Below are positions 7,492-15,740 of a stretch of DNA of 64,000 nucleotides, in pieces. Below the pieces are notes generated by a model that searched no databases, was not told the DNA's origin, and saw only the letters and a program-made list of their open reading frames with translations. Position 1 is the stretch's first letter. Every line of letters begins with the position of its first letter. The position numbers were made by a program, and so were the translations under genes. The DNA is from Rossellomorea vietnamensis (GTDB lineage Bacteria > Bacillota > Bacilli > Bacillales > Bacillaceae_B), in NCBI RefSeq assembly GCF_001305855.1, contig NZ_LIXZ01000003.1:1-64000 (forward strand). The letters run 5' to 3'.

Positions 7492-9900
7492 CTACTTTCC
7501 CTTCTTCGGTCGGAACGGCCACCATACCCCATTACCGAAAGACACAGTCATGGCCGGTATCAATAATGGCAGAACGATCAGTCCATACAGAAGCAGTCCG
7601 GTTATGACGATCGTCGCGATCTGCACGAGACTGAGCACGCCAGATGGTACCATGGCCCCGAATGTACCTGCGAGGATGATGGCTGCCGTGATGATGACGG
7701 TTCCCATCTTCGCCATCGATGCTTTGATGGCGTCGGTCACCGTCATGCCCTCTGCTGATTGTTCACGGAAACGGTCCATGAGGAAGATTGAGTAGTCGAC
7801 CCCAAGGGCCACGAGCATGACGAATCCGAAGAACGGCACGGCCCAGCTGATGCCGTCATATCCAAGTCCCTCCACGAAGATCCACTCGGCTACGGCCACA
7901 GACGTGAAGTACGTCAGAAGCAGGGATCCGATCATGTAAAGCGGCATGATGAAGGAACGGAACAGGATTGCCAGGACGACGAACAGACTGATGAGCATGA
8001 TCGTCACCGTCTGGGTGAAGTCACTCGTTGAAATATCGCTAAGGTCACGGTTGATGCTTGAGACCCCTCCGATGGCAACCTCGGTATCTTCAAGAGGCGT
8101 ATCTTTGATGACCCGTTCTGTCGTTTCATTGATCCGGTCCACGGTGTTGATGGCTTCCGGTGAATACGGATTATCGGACAGGATGACCTCGAGCTTCATT
8201 CCTTTTTCTTCTCCGAAGGAATACCTGTCGATCACTTGGGCAAATTCTTTATTTTCCAAAGTACCCGGTGGTAAGTACAACCCGGTATCGCGGATGGTCT
8301 CGCTGTTGCTCATCCCTCGAAGCTGATCTCCGGCCTGGTTCAATCCACCTGTGATCTGGTTCAGCCCGTCCAGTGGACTCGGCGCGCCTGTTTGCGGAGC
8401 CTGACCCTGACCGGCCATGGCTGCCTGCTGACTGAGACCTTTCACAGCTTGATCAAGACTATCGGCTGCCCCGTTCACCCCTTCAGCGATTTTCCCTAGC
8501 TGATAGTCCGCATTGAATTCTTCGATCGCATCGCCGGCAGGACGTGTGATCGAACGTACACTCTTCACCCCGTCTACTTTCGCAAGCTCACGGCTCAGCT
8601 TTTCAACATAAGGAACGGTATCCTCGGTCACAAGTTTTTCATCACTTGAAAGCAGGACCTGGACCGGCAGGGAGTCTCCTTGACCGAATCCGTCTTCAAT
8701 CGCCTGAAGACCTTTGACTGAATCATAGCTGTCCCCGATTTCATCCACCGTGTTGAAAGAAAGTGCATCGTCGTAGGTGAATAATAGTGGAACCGTGATG
8801 ACGGCCACCACGGCCATGGACAACAAGGGACGATTGACCGAAAGCTTGCCCATCCATGCCCATAGCTTACTATCATTGTGAGAAACGGATTTCTTCGATG
8901 GCCAGAATAATTTTTCCTTCAAAGTGGCCATAAAGAATGGCATGACCGTACTTAACACCAATAGCAGCACTGCAATTCCCACCGCTACGGCAACGGCTGA
9001 TTTAAAGATCGGGAAGTCGGCAAAACCGATGGCAAAGAATCCGATGAACACGGCGAGCCCGCTTATGTAAAGCGTACGTCCCGCGGTCTTATACGTGCGG
9101 ATGATCGCCTCATTGATGGGCTGGCCTGCTCCCAGTTCTTCCTTGAACCGGCTCAGTAACAGGATACAGTAATCCGTCCCGATCCCGAACAGGATGGCCA
9201 CAAGGAAAATTTGCGTATAGTTCGATACGGGAAATCCGAACCAATCAATGAAAAATGCCACGATCGATTGACTGAGTAAATACGTGATCCCTACGGCTAC
9301 AAGCGGGATGAGTGGCGTCACGATGGAACGGAAAACGGCTAATAATAAGGCAAAAATCAACACGACCGTAATGATTTCCGTCCGCTTCAATCCTTCCTGC
9401 GCGCTCAGGTTCACATCATTATTGATGATGGCTTCCCCTGTCAGGTACACGGATGACTGGTCTTTCAGGATATCTGACTTGATGGAGTCAGCAAGTTCCA
9501 CCACTTCCTCCTGGGTTCCGTCTACCGTGATGGGAACGAGGACGGTCTTTTTATCTTTTGAAACAAGCTGGGCTTCCAGCTCTTCGCTTTCAAAAGGATC
9601 AAGGACCGAACTGACCGGATCACCAAGTTTTTTTAATTCCTCTACATTCGACGCAATGTCATCCTTCGTCGAATCAGTCTTTTTCTCATCTAAAGAATAG
9701 ACAAGGGAAATCGTCTCTTCCCCGGCACCGGCATCATTCAGCATTTCCATGGCTTTCTTTGATGCGGCGTCATCCGGAAGCTGGAAAGTACCCGCTTCCT
9801 CTGCCTGCTTTGTGAGGTTTGGTGAGATGACAAATAATAATGCCGTTATGATAAGCAGGCCAATTGTTATCGGCCACTTGAATTTGATGATTGATTTCAT
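7492..9900 (-). CDS. MMPL-family membrane transporter (YdgH-like)
   Basis: This 802-residue RND-superfamily protein has the classic two-fold layout. One hydrophobic helix at the N-terminus is followed by a large extracytoplasmic loop (about 35-165), six helices, a second loop (about 360-610, with a Gln/Gly-rich segment) and six more helices ending in a basic tail. GTDYCILLLSRFKEEL and GVDYSIFLMDRFREQS are the paired MMPL motifs with their proton-relay Asp. Such proteins export lipids or hydrophobic drugs. The B. subtilis counterpart, as I recall, is ydgH next to the MarR gene ydgG, the same arrangement as here. The start overlaps the MarR stop as ATGA. Confidence 0.9.
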   Translation of the reverse strand: MKSIIKFKWPITIGLLIITALLFVISPNLTKQAEEAGTFQLPDDAASKKAMEMLNDAGAGEETISLVYSLDEKKTDSTKDDIASNVEELKKLGDPVSSVLDPFESEELEAQLVSKDKKTVLVPITVDGTQEEVVELADSIKSDILKDQSSVYLTGEAIINNDVNLSAQEGLKRTEIITVVLIFALLLAVFRSIVTPLIPLVAVGITYLLSQSIVAFFIDWFGFPVSNYTQIFLVAILFGIGTDYCILLLSRFKEELGAGQPINEAIIRTYKTAGRTLYISGLAVFIGFFAIGFADFPIFKSAVAVAVGIAVLLLVLSTVMPFFMATLKEKLFWPSKKSVSHNDSKLWAWMGKLSVNRPLLSMAVVAVITVPLLFTYDDALSFNTVDEIGDSYDSVKGLQAIEDGFGQGDSLPVQVLLSSDEKLVTEDTVPYVEKLSRELAKVDGVKSVRSITRPAGDAIEEFNADYQLGKIAEGVNGAADSLDQAVKGLSQQAAMAGQGQAPQTGAPSPLDGLNQITGGLNQAGDQLRGMSNSETIRDTGLYLPPGTLENKEFAQVIDRYSFGEEKGMKLEVILSDNPYSPEAINTVDRINETTERVIKDTPLEDTEVAIGGVSSINRDLSDISTSDFTQTVTIMLISLFVVLAILFRSFIMPLYMIGSLLLTYFTSVAVAEWIFVEGLGYDGISWAVPFFGFVMLVALGVDYSIFLMDRFREQSAEGMTVTDAIKASMAKMGTVIITAAIILAGTFGAMVPSGVLSLVQIATIVITGLLLYGLIVLPLLIPAMTVSFGNGVWWPFRPKKGK

Positions 9901-10349
9901 CCTTTTTCACCCTCCAATTTCAAAATCGATCTGATCTTCCTGAACATCGTCAGGAATTGATCCAGTTCCTCGTCCTTCACATGATCGGCAAATAAGTCTT
10001 CGATATAAGCATAGACCGCTTGATCGGACTCGGTTACGACCCTCTGCCCATCCTCCGTCAGGCATACAAGCTTGCTTCGTTGATCTCCTTCCGCCTTCAC
10101 GATTTCGATGAGCCCTTTCTCTTCAAGCCTCTTCAAACGGTTCGAAATCGCACTCTTATGAACCCCCTGGAGCTCGGCGATCACACCTCCTGCAAGCGGA
10201 CCGTTCTTATTGACAAGCTTCAGCACCTGAATCTGTTCAGGAGAATATTCCTGCCACACATCAGCCTTTACATTCTTCAGCACCCGATCTGTTCCGAATA
10301 CCATCACATCCTCGAACAGCTCGACTGCTTCAATTAACCGCTTATCCAA
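9897..10349 (-). CDS. MarR-family transcriptional regulator
   Basis: This 150-residue protein has a winged helix with GGVIAELQGVHKSAISNRLKRLEEKGLI as helix-turn-helix and EGDQRSKLVCLTEDG as wing. Terminal helices serve dimerisation. It is expected to repress its own operon, including the MMPL exporter, until a hydrophobic ligand binds. The start is a TTG at 10349, with AGGGGG 8 bases upstream. Both the ribosome site and the start codon lie inside the right half of the palindromic operator, so DNA site and translation start are fused. Confidence 0.9.
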   Translation of the reverse strand: MDKRLIEAVELFEDVMVFGTDRVLKNVKADVWQEYSPEQIQVLKLVNKNGPLAGGVIAELQGVHKSAISNRLKRLEEKGLIEIVKAEGDQRSKLVCLTEDGQRVVTESDQAVYAYIEDLFADHVKDEELDQFLTMFRKIRSILKLEGEKG

Positions 10350-10405
10350 CTAGTTGACCCCCTAAACTAATTATTCTACTTTATAGTTTAGGGGGTCAAC
10401 TAGTT
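10348..10405. promoter_or_regulatory. Operator: perfect 22-bp inverted repeat in front of the marR-MMPL operon
   Basis: Bases 10348-10369 are exactly complementary to 10384-10405, with 14 bases between. Each arm contains TAGTT-N9-AACTA, itself a MarR-sized dyad, so two MarR dimers could bind back to back. The spacer reads TAAAGTAGAATAAT on the minus strand. The likely target is the adjacent MarR protein, which is inference. Confidence 0.75.
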
Positions 10406-10459
10406 AGAGTCAAGAAATAAGGTGCCTGAAAAATTACCGTTGTTAAATTTCAGAATTTA

Positions 10460-10521
10460 TTGACAAATATATCTACTAGAATCATATAATGGTATTACCA
10501 CAATTTAAAATGGTATTACCA
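10460..10521 (+). promoter_or_regulatory. SigA promoter with two GntR-type operators
   Basis: The -35 TTGACA (10460-10465) and -10 TATAAT (10485-10490) are perfect but 19 bases apart. The palindrome TGGTATTACCA occurs at 10490-10500 and again at 10511-10521, 21 bp apart, which is two helical turns. It fits TGGT-N3-ACCA, the operator form of FadR-type GntR regulators. The first copy begins on the last base of the -10, so binding would block transcription of the downstream gntR gene. A ribosome site AGGAGG is at 10525-10530. Confidence 0.8.
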
Positions 10522-10537
10522 ATCAGGAGGTACCACA

Positions 10538-11227
10538 ATGAAAGAACGTTCTTCCGATCTCATCGCCCGTGACATTACCCGTTCCATACTTAGCGCGGAA
10601 CTGAAGATTCAGGAACCCCTTCAATCAGAAAGGGATTTGGCGGCTCATTACAAAGTGGGACGGCCCACCATTCGCGAGGCACTGCTGCGCCTGGAACAGG
10701 ACGGCTGGATCACGAGCCGGAAGGGAATGCCCTCTGTCGTGAATGATTACTGGAAGCAGGGAAACTTGATGACGATCGTCACGATCCTTCAGCACGAAGA
10801 TGAAATTCCGGATGAATTCATCGTTTATATGCTTGAGCTTCGCGTTTCCATCACCCCCGCATACTTCAGGGACGCTTTGGAGAATAACAAACTGAAGGTT
10901 ATTTCCCTCTTCGCTCCGTATGAGGATATAGATAACACAACTGTAACCTATGCGGAATTCGACTGGTATATCCAGCATGGGGTGGCCATGCTTTCGCCGA
11001 ATCCGATTTATCTCTTGATCCTGAACAGCTTTAAGGATGTGTATATCAGGATGGCGGAGAAATATTTCAGCGATTCCACACACCGTGCCGCTTCTCGGGA
11101 TTATTACGAAACGCTTCTTAAATGGATATTGGATGGGGACCTTCAACTAGCCGAACAAACCGTCCATGACATGATGGAAGCGAGCATACGTCTATGGAAA
11201 CAAAAGATGAATGGAGGCAATGCATGA
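10538..11227 (+). CDS. GntR-family regulator, FadR-like
   Basis: This 229-residue repressor has an N-terminal winged helix (about 1-75). The segment LQSERDLAAHYKVGRPTIREALLRLEQDGW is the GntR helix-turn-helix. The all-helical C-terminal domain begins DYWKQGNLMTIVTILQ and resembles the acyl-CoA-binding FadR_C domain more than the metal-binding FCD type. The ligand is unknown. It is probably autoregulated through the two TGGTATTACCA sites upstream. Its stop overlaps the start of the lipid hydroxylase gene (ATGA), so the regulator and enzyme are made together. Confidence 0.88.
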   Translation: MKERSSDLIARDITRSILSAELKIQEPLQSERDLAAHYKVGRPTIREALLRLEQDGWITSRKGMPSVVNDYWKQGNLMTIVTILQHEDEIPDEFIVYMLELRVSITPAYFRDALENNKLKVISLFAPYEDIDNTTVTYAEFDWYIQHGVAMLSPNPIYLLILNSFKDVYIRMAEKYFSDSTHRAASRDYYETLLKWILDGDLQLAEQTVHDMMEASIRLWKQKMNGGNA

Positions 11228-11844
11228 TGAAAAAGAATCGATTGTATCGGGATTTCTTTTTACACTTTGATATTTTAGTCATGGTGGGCATTTTTCTGGT
11301 GGTACTCGGATTTTTGTTCACGATGGAGCTTTCCCTATTCAGCTTGTTATTTTTTGCCGTCGGGATCGTCACCTATATGTTCAGTGAATACCTCACCCAC
11401 CGCTTCCTCTTTCACATCAAGTCACCGAAGAACCCTTTTTTACTGAATTTAATCAAACGCCTGCACTATGATCATCATAAGAAGCCGAATGACTTGAAGC
11501 TCCTCTTTCTACCGGTCTGGTATAGTGCACCCAACCTCTTTGTCCTGTGTCTGTTATTTTATTTCCTGACCGGTTCGATGTCATTCACCCTTGCTTTCAC
11601 CACCGGGATTCTCTTCATGTTCTTTGTATACGAATGGAAACACTACGTCGCACACCGTCCAATGAAGCCTAAGACACGATTCGGCCGCTGGCTTAAAAAG
11701 ACCCATATCCTCCATCACTATAAGAATGAGAACTATTGGTACGGGGTCTCCACCCCATTTGTCGATGTGTTGTTCGGGACCTATAAAGAAGGAAGCGACG
11801 TGGAGATGAGTGAGACGGCGAAGGATTTGGAAAAGAGGGCATGA
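11224..11844 (+). CDS. Fatty acid hydroxylase / sterol desaturase superfamily protein
   Basis: This 206-residue membrane di-iron enzyme has helices at about 15-55 and 95-135. The histidine boxes are in order: THRFLFH, HYDHHK, HYVAH and HILHHY. Members hydroxylate or desaturate lipids such as fatty acids or carotenoids. The substrate here is unknown. The start was set at ATG 11224, with GGAGG 6 bases before it and an ATGA overlap with gntR. ATG 11227 is an equal alternative. Control by a FadR-like repressor suggests that a fatty acyl signal induces it. A strong terminator follows. Confidence 0.88.
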   Translation: MMKKNRLYRDFFLHFDILVMVGIFLVVLGFLFTMELSLFSLLFFAVGIVTYMFSEYLTHRFLFHIKSPKNPFLLNLIKRLHYDHHKKPNDLKLLFLPVWYSAPNLFVLCLLFYFLTGSMSFTLAFTTGILFMFFVYEWKHYVAHRPMKPKTRFGRWLKKTHILHHYKNENYWYGVSTPFVDVLFGTYKEGSDVEMSETAKDLEKRA

Positions 11845-11880
11845 AAAAAGTCCAATCGGGATGATCCGATTGGACTTTTT
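11845..11880 (+). terminator. Terminator after the gntR-hydroxylase operon
   Basis: A perfect 15-bp stem (11845-11859 with 11866-11880), AAAAAGTCCAATCGG and its complement, with a 6-base loop and a closing T run. Confidence 0.92.
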
Positions 11881-11943
11881 ATGTATCCTTTACAAACTCT
11901 GAAGTTTTTCGCCATTTAAGTAAACTGATAATCTATTACAACC

Positions 11944-12204
11944 TTAAATAAGATAAAACTTACACTGAAAAGAACTTAGGTAGTTATAAACTTCGTCCTC
12001 GTCTCGAGCTGCCTGTAACAAACTTGATAAACTGACTACTTGCATCTTCAGGATCCTTTCAGCATTTTGCATTCTATCCGTCTTGCTAAGCTTTAGATCG
12101 TTAAATACACCTGTATTCTTAATCACCGTACGTGGAGAGGAAATAATTTTTCTGGAATCATCCTCATCCAATTTATATTGATGAGAAACTGTTTCAGTAG
12201 TCAT
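11944..12204 (-). CDS. Hypothetical protein
   Basis: This 86-residue protein begins MTTETVSHQYKLDEDDSRKI. It is rich in charged residues and predicted helical at its C-terminal half (AERILKMQVVSLSSLLQAA). No family is recognised and there is no signal peptide or membrane segment. The start was set at ATG 12204 because AAGGAGG lies 8 bases before it. A longer frame to 12291 lacks a ribosome site. It stands alone between two terminators or gene ends. Confidence 0.6.
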   Translation of the reverse strand: MTTETVSHQYKLDEDDSRKIISSPRTVIKNTGVFNDLKLSKTDRMQNAERILKMQVVSLSSLLQAARDEDEVYNYLSSFQCKFYLI

Positions 12205-12349
12205 TTTACCATCCTCCTTCTCACACATACCCATCACCCTTTTCAAACAAAAGTAGTAATTAGTATATGCATCTATTAGTAAAATTATCACATTTCCCGC
12301 ATGACTAATCCACCTTGGAAGATATCGTTAACTTATCTGTTGAATACCT

Positions 12350-13441
12350 CTATTCCCACTTAAACACATAACTAGCCAGAGCAAATCCGCCAACGAGCCA
12401 CGCTCCAAGAATCAGCGTCTCCGTTCCAAGCTCCAAAAACGGCGTCCCGAGATTCATCGTCCCCCGCAGGGCGGAACTGAGGTGAGCGATCGGCAGCACC
12501 TTCACGATGGGCTGGATGATATCCGGCATATTGTTGATCGGGAAAAACACACCGCCAAGAAACAGCATCGGAAACGTCACGAAACCCGCAATCGGCCCTG
12601 CACTTTCCGGATTCTTCGCCATACCCGCAATGATAAAGCCGAGGGACATGAACGCCAGGGTTCCAAGGATGATGAAGAATATCATCGCAATCCACGAGCC
12701 GGCTACGTTAATGTCAAAAATAAGGTCGGCAATCAGTACGACAAGGAGGGCCTGCGTTCCGTTCAGCATAAGGCGCGCTGTGATCTGGGCTGCAATGAAG
12801 GTGGAAGCCTTCAGCCTCGTCCCCTGCATGCGTCGGAGGATGCCCCGTTCGCGCCAGGCAGAAATTTGACCCGCCACGCCGTTCATATTATTGCTCATGA
12901 TCATCATGGCCACGATCCCCGGTACAAGGAAATCGACATAGCGTATGTTCAATGCCTCGATCCCGACTTTCTCGACCGTCACGACGGGCTTATAGTCGAC
13001 GAGGTCCTTGCTGTATTGATCGATGATACCATTCACCACAGTCAGTCCCAGTTCCGCCGTCGTCAGGTTCTTCTCATTATAGTAAACAGGAATCGAAAAC
13101 GCCTCGTCCCTGTCCTTCACGTTATCCCCGTATCCTTTCGGGATTTCGATCAGAAGCTGGATATCACCGTTTTTTACTGCTTTTTTTCCCGTTTTGACGC
13201 TATCAAATTTAGCTGTTTCAATTCCCTCATTTTTATTGAATAAGTTCTTTAAATCCTTTGAGGCATCGGTTTGATCACTGTCGATCATCCCCACCGTCAG
13301 GGAAACCGAGTTCCCTCCGCCTGCGAATGAACCGAGGGCCACCATCAGGATGACCGGGAAGAGCAGGGTAAAGAACAATACTTGTTTATTTCGTGCAAAT
13401 ATCCGTAACTGTGCCAGTGTCAGCTGCCAATACGCTCTCAT
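12350..13441 (-). CDS. ABC-2 type transporter permease
   Basis: This 363-residue permease has one N-terminal membrane helix (about 20-40), an extracytoplasmic domain (45-170) and five C-terminal helices (about 175-360), the ABC2_membrane layout of drug or antibiotic exporters. The segment FLVPGIVAMMIMSNNMNG is typical. Its ATG overlaps the stop of the ATPase gene (ATGA). The pair resembles B. subtilis YfiLM/LnrLM-type exporters but only one permease is present, so it should homodimerise. The exported compound is unknown. Confidence 0.9.
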   Translation of the reverse strand: MRAYWQLTLAQLRIFARNKQVLFFTLLFPVILMVALGSFAGGGNSVSLTVGMIDSDQTDASKDLKNLFNKNEGIETAKFDSVKTGKKAVKNGDIQLLIEIPKGYGDNVKDRDEAFSIPVYYNEKNLTTAELGLTVVNGIIDQYSKDLVDYKPVVTVEKVGIEALNIRYVDFLVPGIVAMMIMSNNMNGVAGQISAWRERGILRRMQGTRLKASTFIAAQITARLMLNGTQALLVVLIADLIFDINVAGSWIAMIFFIILGTLAFMSLGFIIAGMAKNPESAGPIAGFVTFPMLFLGGVFFPINNMPDIIQPIVKVLPIAHLSSALRGTMNLGTPFLELGTETLILGAWLVGGFALASYVFKWE

Positions 13442-14361
13442 GATTCCCGCAGCCTCCTTCCTGTCATATGAATGAAGACATCCTCTAATGTCGCTTGACG
13501 CGTCTGAAGGTCCTCGATTTTTAAGTCATGCTCGGTCGATAACGTGATCAAGGAAGTCAACGCCCTTTGCAGCTCATCGGTGTAAAGCTGTACGAATGTA
13601 TCCTTGATGGCGACTTCTTCGACTCCCTCCATCTTCATGAACCACTCCTGTTCGGGAGGATTGTCCAAATGGAATTCGATCGTACTGGTCGACTGCAGCG
13701 TTTTCACAAGATTTCCTGGTGTATCGAGGGCGATGAGTTCCCCCTGATCCATGATGCCGATCCGGTCACAAAGCACGTGGGCTTCATCCATATAGTGAGT
13801 CGACAGGATCACCGTCTTCCCCCGCTCCTTCAAACGAAGCACAATGTCCCACAGCGTCCTGCGCGCCTGGGGATCCAGTCCTGTCGTCGGTTCATCGAGG
13901 AACACGATATTCGGATCATGGATCAATGCAAGGGCAATCGCCAGTCTCTGCTTCTGCCCGCCGGATAACCCCTTGATCCGGTCCTTCCGCTTCTCCGTCA
14001 GCAGCATATCCTCGATCAATTGATCAATGTCCACATTTTTAGGATAAAAGCTCGCATATAAATGAAGGATCTCCTCCACCTTGAGCAGTTCAAACAGCGA
14101 AGTCGACTGGAGCTGGACCCCGATCACTTCCTTCACCTTATTCACATCTTTTCTAACGTCAAAGCCGGCTAAGCTTGCCGTCCCCGCGTCAGGCTTCCGG
14201 AGTCCCACGAGCATCTCGATCGTCGTCGTCTTCCCGGCCCCGTTCGGCCCGAGCAATCCGAAGATCTCCCCCTTCTCCACCTGAAAGCGGACGCCCTTCA
14301 CCGCCGTAAAGGAACCATACCTTTTCACTAACTCTTTTACATCCACCATGATTTCCGACAT
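13438..14361 (-). CDS. ABC transporter ATP-binding protein
   Basis: This 307-residue ATPase has Walker A GPNGAGKTTT (about 38-47), the signature LSGGQKQRL, Walker B IVFLDEPTTGLDP and a switch His in ILSTHYMDEA. The C-terminal 80 residues (TSTIEFHLDNPPEQEW onward) are the extension seen in drug-export ATPases of the DrrA/CcmA group. The ribosome site AGGAGG is well placed. It drives the permease gene next to it. No dedicated regulator lies beside the operon. Confidence 0.92.
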   Translation of the reverse strand: MSEIMVDVKELVKRYGSFTAVKGVRFQVEKGEIFGLLGPNGAGKTTTIEMLVGLRKPDAGTASLAGFDVRKDVNKVKEVIGVQLQSTSLFELLKVEEILHLYASFYPKNVDIDQLIEDMLLTEKRKDRIKGLSGGQKQRLAIALALIHDPNIVFLDEPTTGLDPQARRTLWDIVLRLKERGKTVILSTHYMDEAHVLCDRIGIMDQGELIALDTPGNLVKTLQSTSTIEFHLDNPPEQEWFMKMEGVEEVAIKDTFVQLYTDELQRALTSLITLSTEHDLKIEDLQTRQATLEDVFIHMTGRRLRES

Positions 14362-14376
14362 AACGAACCTCCTTCT

Positions 14377-14407
14377 AAAAAAACGTAACCGCCCATAAAT
14401 GAGCGGT
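14377..14407 (-). terminator. Terminator after the DUF6526 gene
   Basis: On the minus strand ACCGC and GCGGT enclose a 10-base loop and TACGTTTTTTT follows. It separates this gene from the ABC operon downstream. Confidence 0.65.
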
Positions 14408-14421
14408 CCAATCCTTGTTGT

Positions 14422-14850
14422 TTATACGCGATGATGATCTGTACGCCAATTCTGCACTGCTTTTTTAATGTCATTGGGTGTTAAGTTTTCCACCATTGTC
14501 CGTTCGACCAACGCAGGGAACTCTTCATTCGGTGCGAATCGGAGGGCAATGATTTGCTTCAGGGATAACCTGCCATCCAGCTCATTCCCTGTGAGACGGT
14601 AGTAACGGAAATTCTCTTCCGTTCGGATCACACGGTCCTGTACCTGAAGGGCATACGTCCGGAGCCTTACTCCTACCAGGATCAACGTGATGACAACCAG
14701 GAGTACGATAAAGCTGAGCAGCGTCTCAGTCCCTACATTCTTGACGAAAAATATAATCGTCAAAATCAGCGTGATAAGGGATAGCAGGGCAATCCCTACA
14801 TGAAACACCGGATCGATCTTACTGTGATTTTCATAGTTTTGCTGTTTCAT
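14422..14850 (-). CDS. DUF6526 family membrane protein
   Basis: This 142-residue protein begins MKQQNYENHSKIDPVFH and has two membrane helices (about 18-36 and 43-62) followed by a cytoplasmic C-terminal domain with DRVIRTEENFRYYRLTG and a final RTDHHRV. The N-terminal QNYENH motif with a conserved FH is characteristic of DUF6526. Function is unknown. The ribosome site is AGGAGG, 5-6 bases before the ATG. It is a single-gene unit upstream of the ABC transporter. Confidence 0.8.
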   Translation of the reverse strand: MKQQNYENHSKIDPVFHVGIALLSLITLILTIIFFVKNVGTETLLSFIVLLVVITLILVGVRLRTYALQVQDRVIRTEENFRYYRLTGNELDGRLSLKQIIALRFAPNEEFPALVERTMVENLTPNDIKKAVQNWRTDHHRV

Positions 14851-15076
14851 ATGTACCTCCTGAGGGTTATAGGTTCATTATATACCAGATGGCTGCGGGA
14901 AAGGACCACCTGTTAAAAAACATATTCGGCAACGTCTCGGGGTATGCGGGCACAATGTGATGTCTTTTCCGGAATGATTATCTATATTTTTCCATATCTT
15001 GTATGGTACGATAGTATCAGATATGTCAACGTTTGGAAGTTCACCTGCTTTTCCTAATAAAAAGGAGGTTGTGCTG

Positions 15077-15268
15077 ATGGTTTGGTTATTCGTCCTGATC
15101 CCCATTTCGTTCATGGTCGGAGTCGTCATCGTGGGCAGTATCAAGGAAACTTATTTCTCCCAAGGGTACCTTAAAGGTGATTGTTATGATACCTATAGGG
15201 GTGAGGGGTATGATGCTCATTGCCGTGGTGAGTCCAATCATTTGAAGTACTTAGTAGGCGGACGGTAG
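15077..15268 (+). CDS. Small membrane protein
   Basis: This 63-residue protein begins MVWLFVLIPISFMVGVVIVG. One hydrophobic helix (2-20) is followed by a polar tail with two cysteines and repeated tyrosines (QGYLKGDCYDTYRGEGYDAH). No family is recognised. The start at ATG 15077 has AGGAGG 8 bases before it. A reading frame 78 bases longer exists but lacks a ribosome site. A hairpin with a T run near 15286-15310 may end it. Confidence 0.7.
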   Translation: MVWLFVLIPISFMVGVVIVGSIKETYFSQGYLKGDCYDTYRGEGYDAHCRGESNHLKYLVGGR

Positions 15269-15314
15269 TGATAAAATGGTTACTTTTGGGCTGTGATCAG
15301 GCCCTTTTTTTGTT

Positions 15315-15740
15315 TCATTCTTCGCGACGCCTCAATCCCCACTTTCGTGCACCGAACGCATAAATAATTATCATCAATAACCCTGCCACCATGGCAATCA
15401 GTAAGCCCACGAACCCGATCAGACCTGCCCATCCAACAGTCGTCACTTGAAATAGAAAGGCATAACAAATCCCACCCACTATCATCGCAAGTGGAACATT
15501 ATAAGGAAAAAGCCTCTTCCATCCTAGAATCAGGAGAAGGGTAATGCACCCCAGAATCAAAGCAAAAATGGTCTCTGGCTGTTCCCACTGAACCTGGAAT
15601 CTTGATTGTCCCTCTGCTTCTTGTTCCGGTGTCATGTTCTTCAAATTGGTGAGGGTTCTCCCTGCAGAAACAAGACCAGCTAATGTCAGCACCCCAAACA
15701 AGGTCCAGTTTATCGTCTGCACTTCTTTTCTTCCATTCAT
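15315..15740 (-). CDS. Four-helix membrane protein coupled to an HTH regulator
   Basis: This 141-residue protein has four hydrophobic helices (about 12-27, 58-76, 82-98 and 103-127) and a basic C-terminus KWGLRRREE. No family is recognised. The start was set at ATG 15740 with GGAGG 7 bases before it. That ATG shares one base with the regulator stop (TGATG), which implies coupled translation. The pairing suggests the membrane protein either is controlled by or feeds a signal to the HTH-TPR protein. Confidence 0.75.
   Translation of the reverse strand: MNGRKEVQTINWTLFGVLTLAGLVSAGRTLTNLKNMTPEQEAEGQSRFQVQWEQPETIFALILGCITLLLILGWKRLFPYNVPLAMIVGGICYAFLFQVTTVGWAGLIGFVGLLIAMVAGLLMIIIYAFGARKWGLRRREE

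Noticed and set aside
12482-13243. Plus-strand reading frame of about 250 codons opposite the ABC permease gene
   Set aside because: It is antisense to a clear ABC permease, has no ribosome site and gives a low-complexity, His/Arg-rich product.
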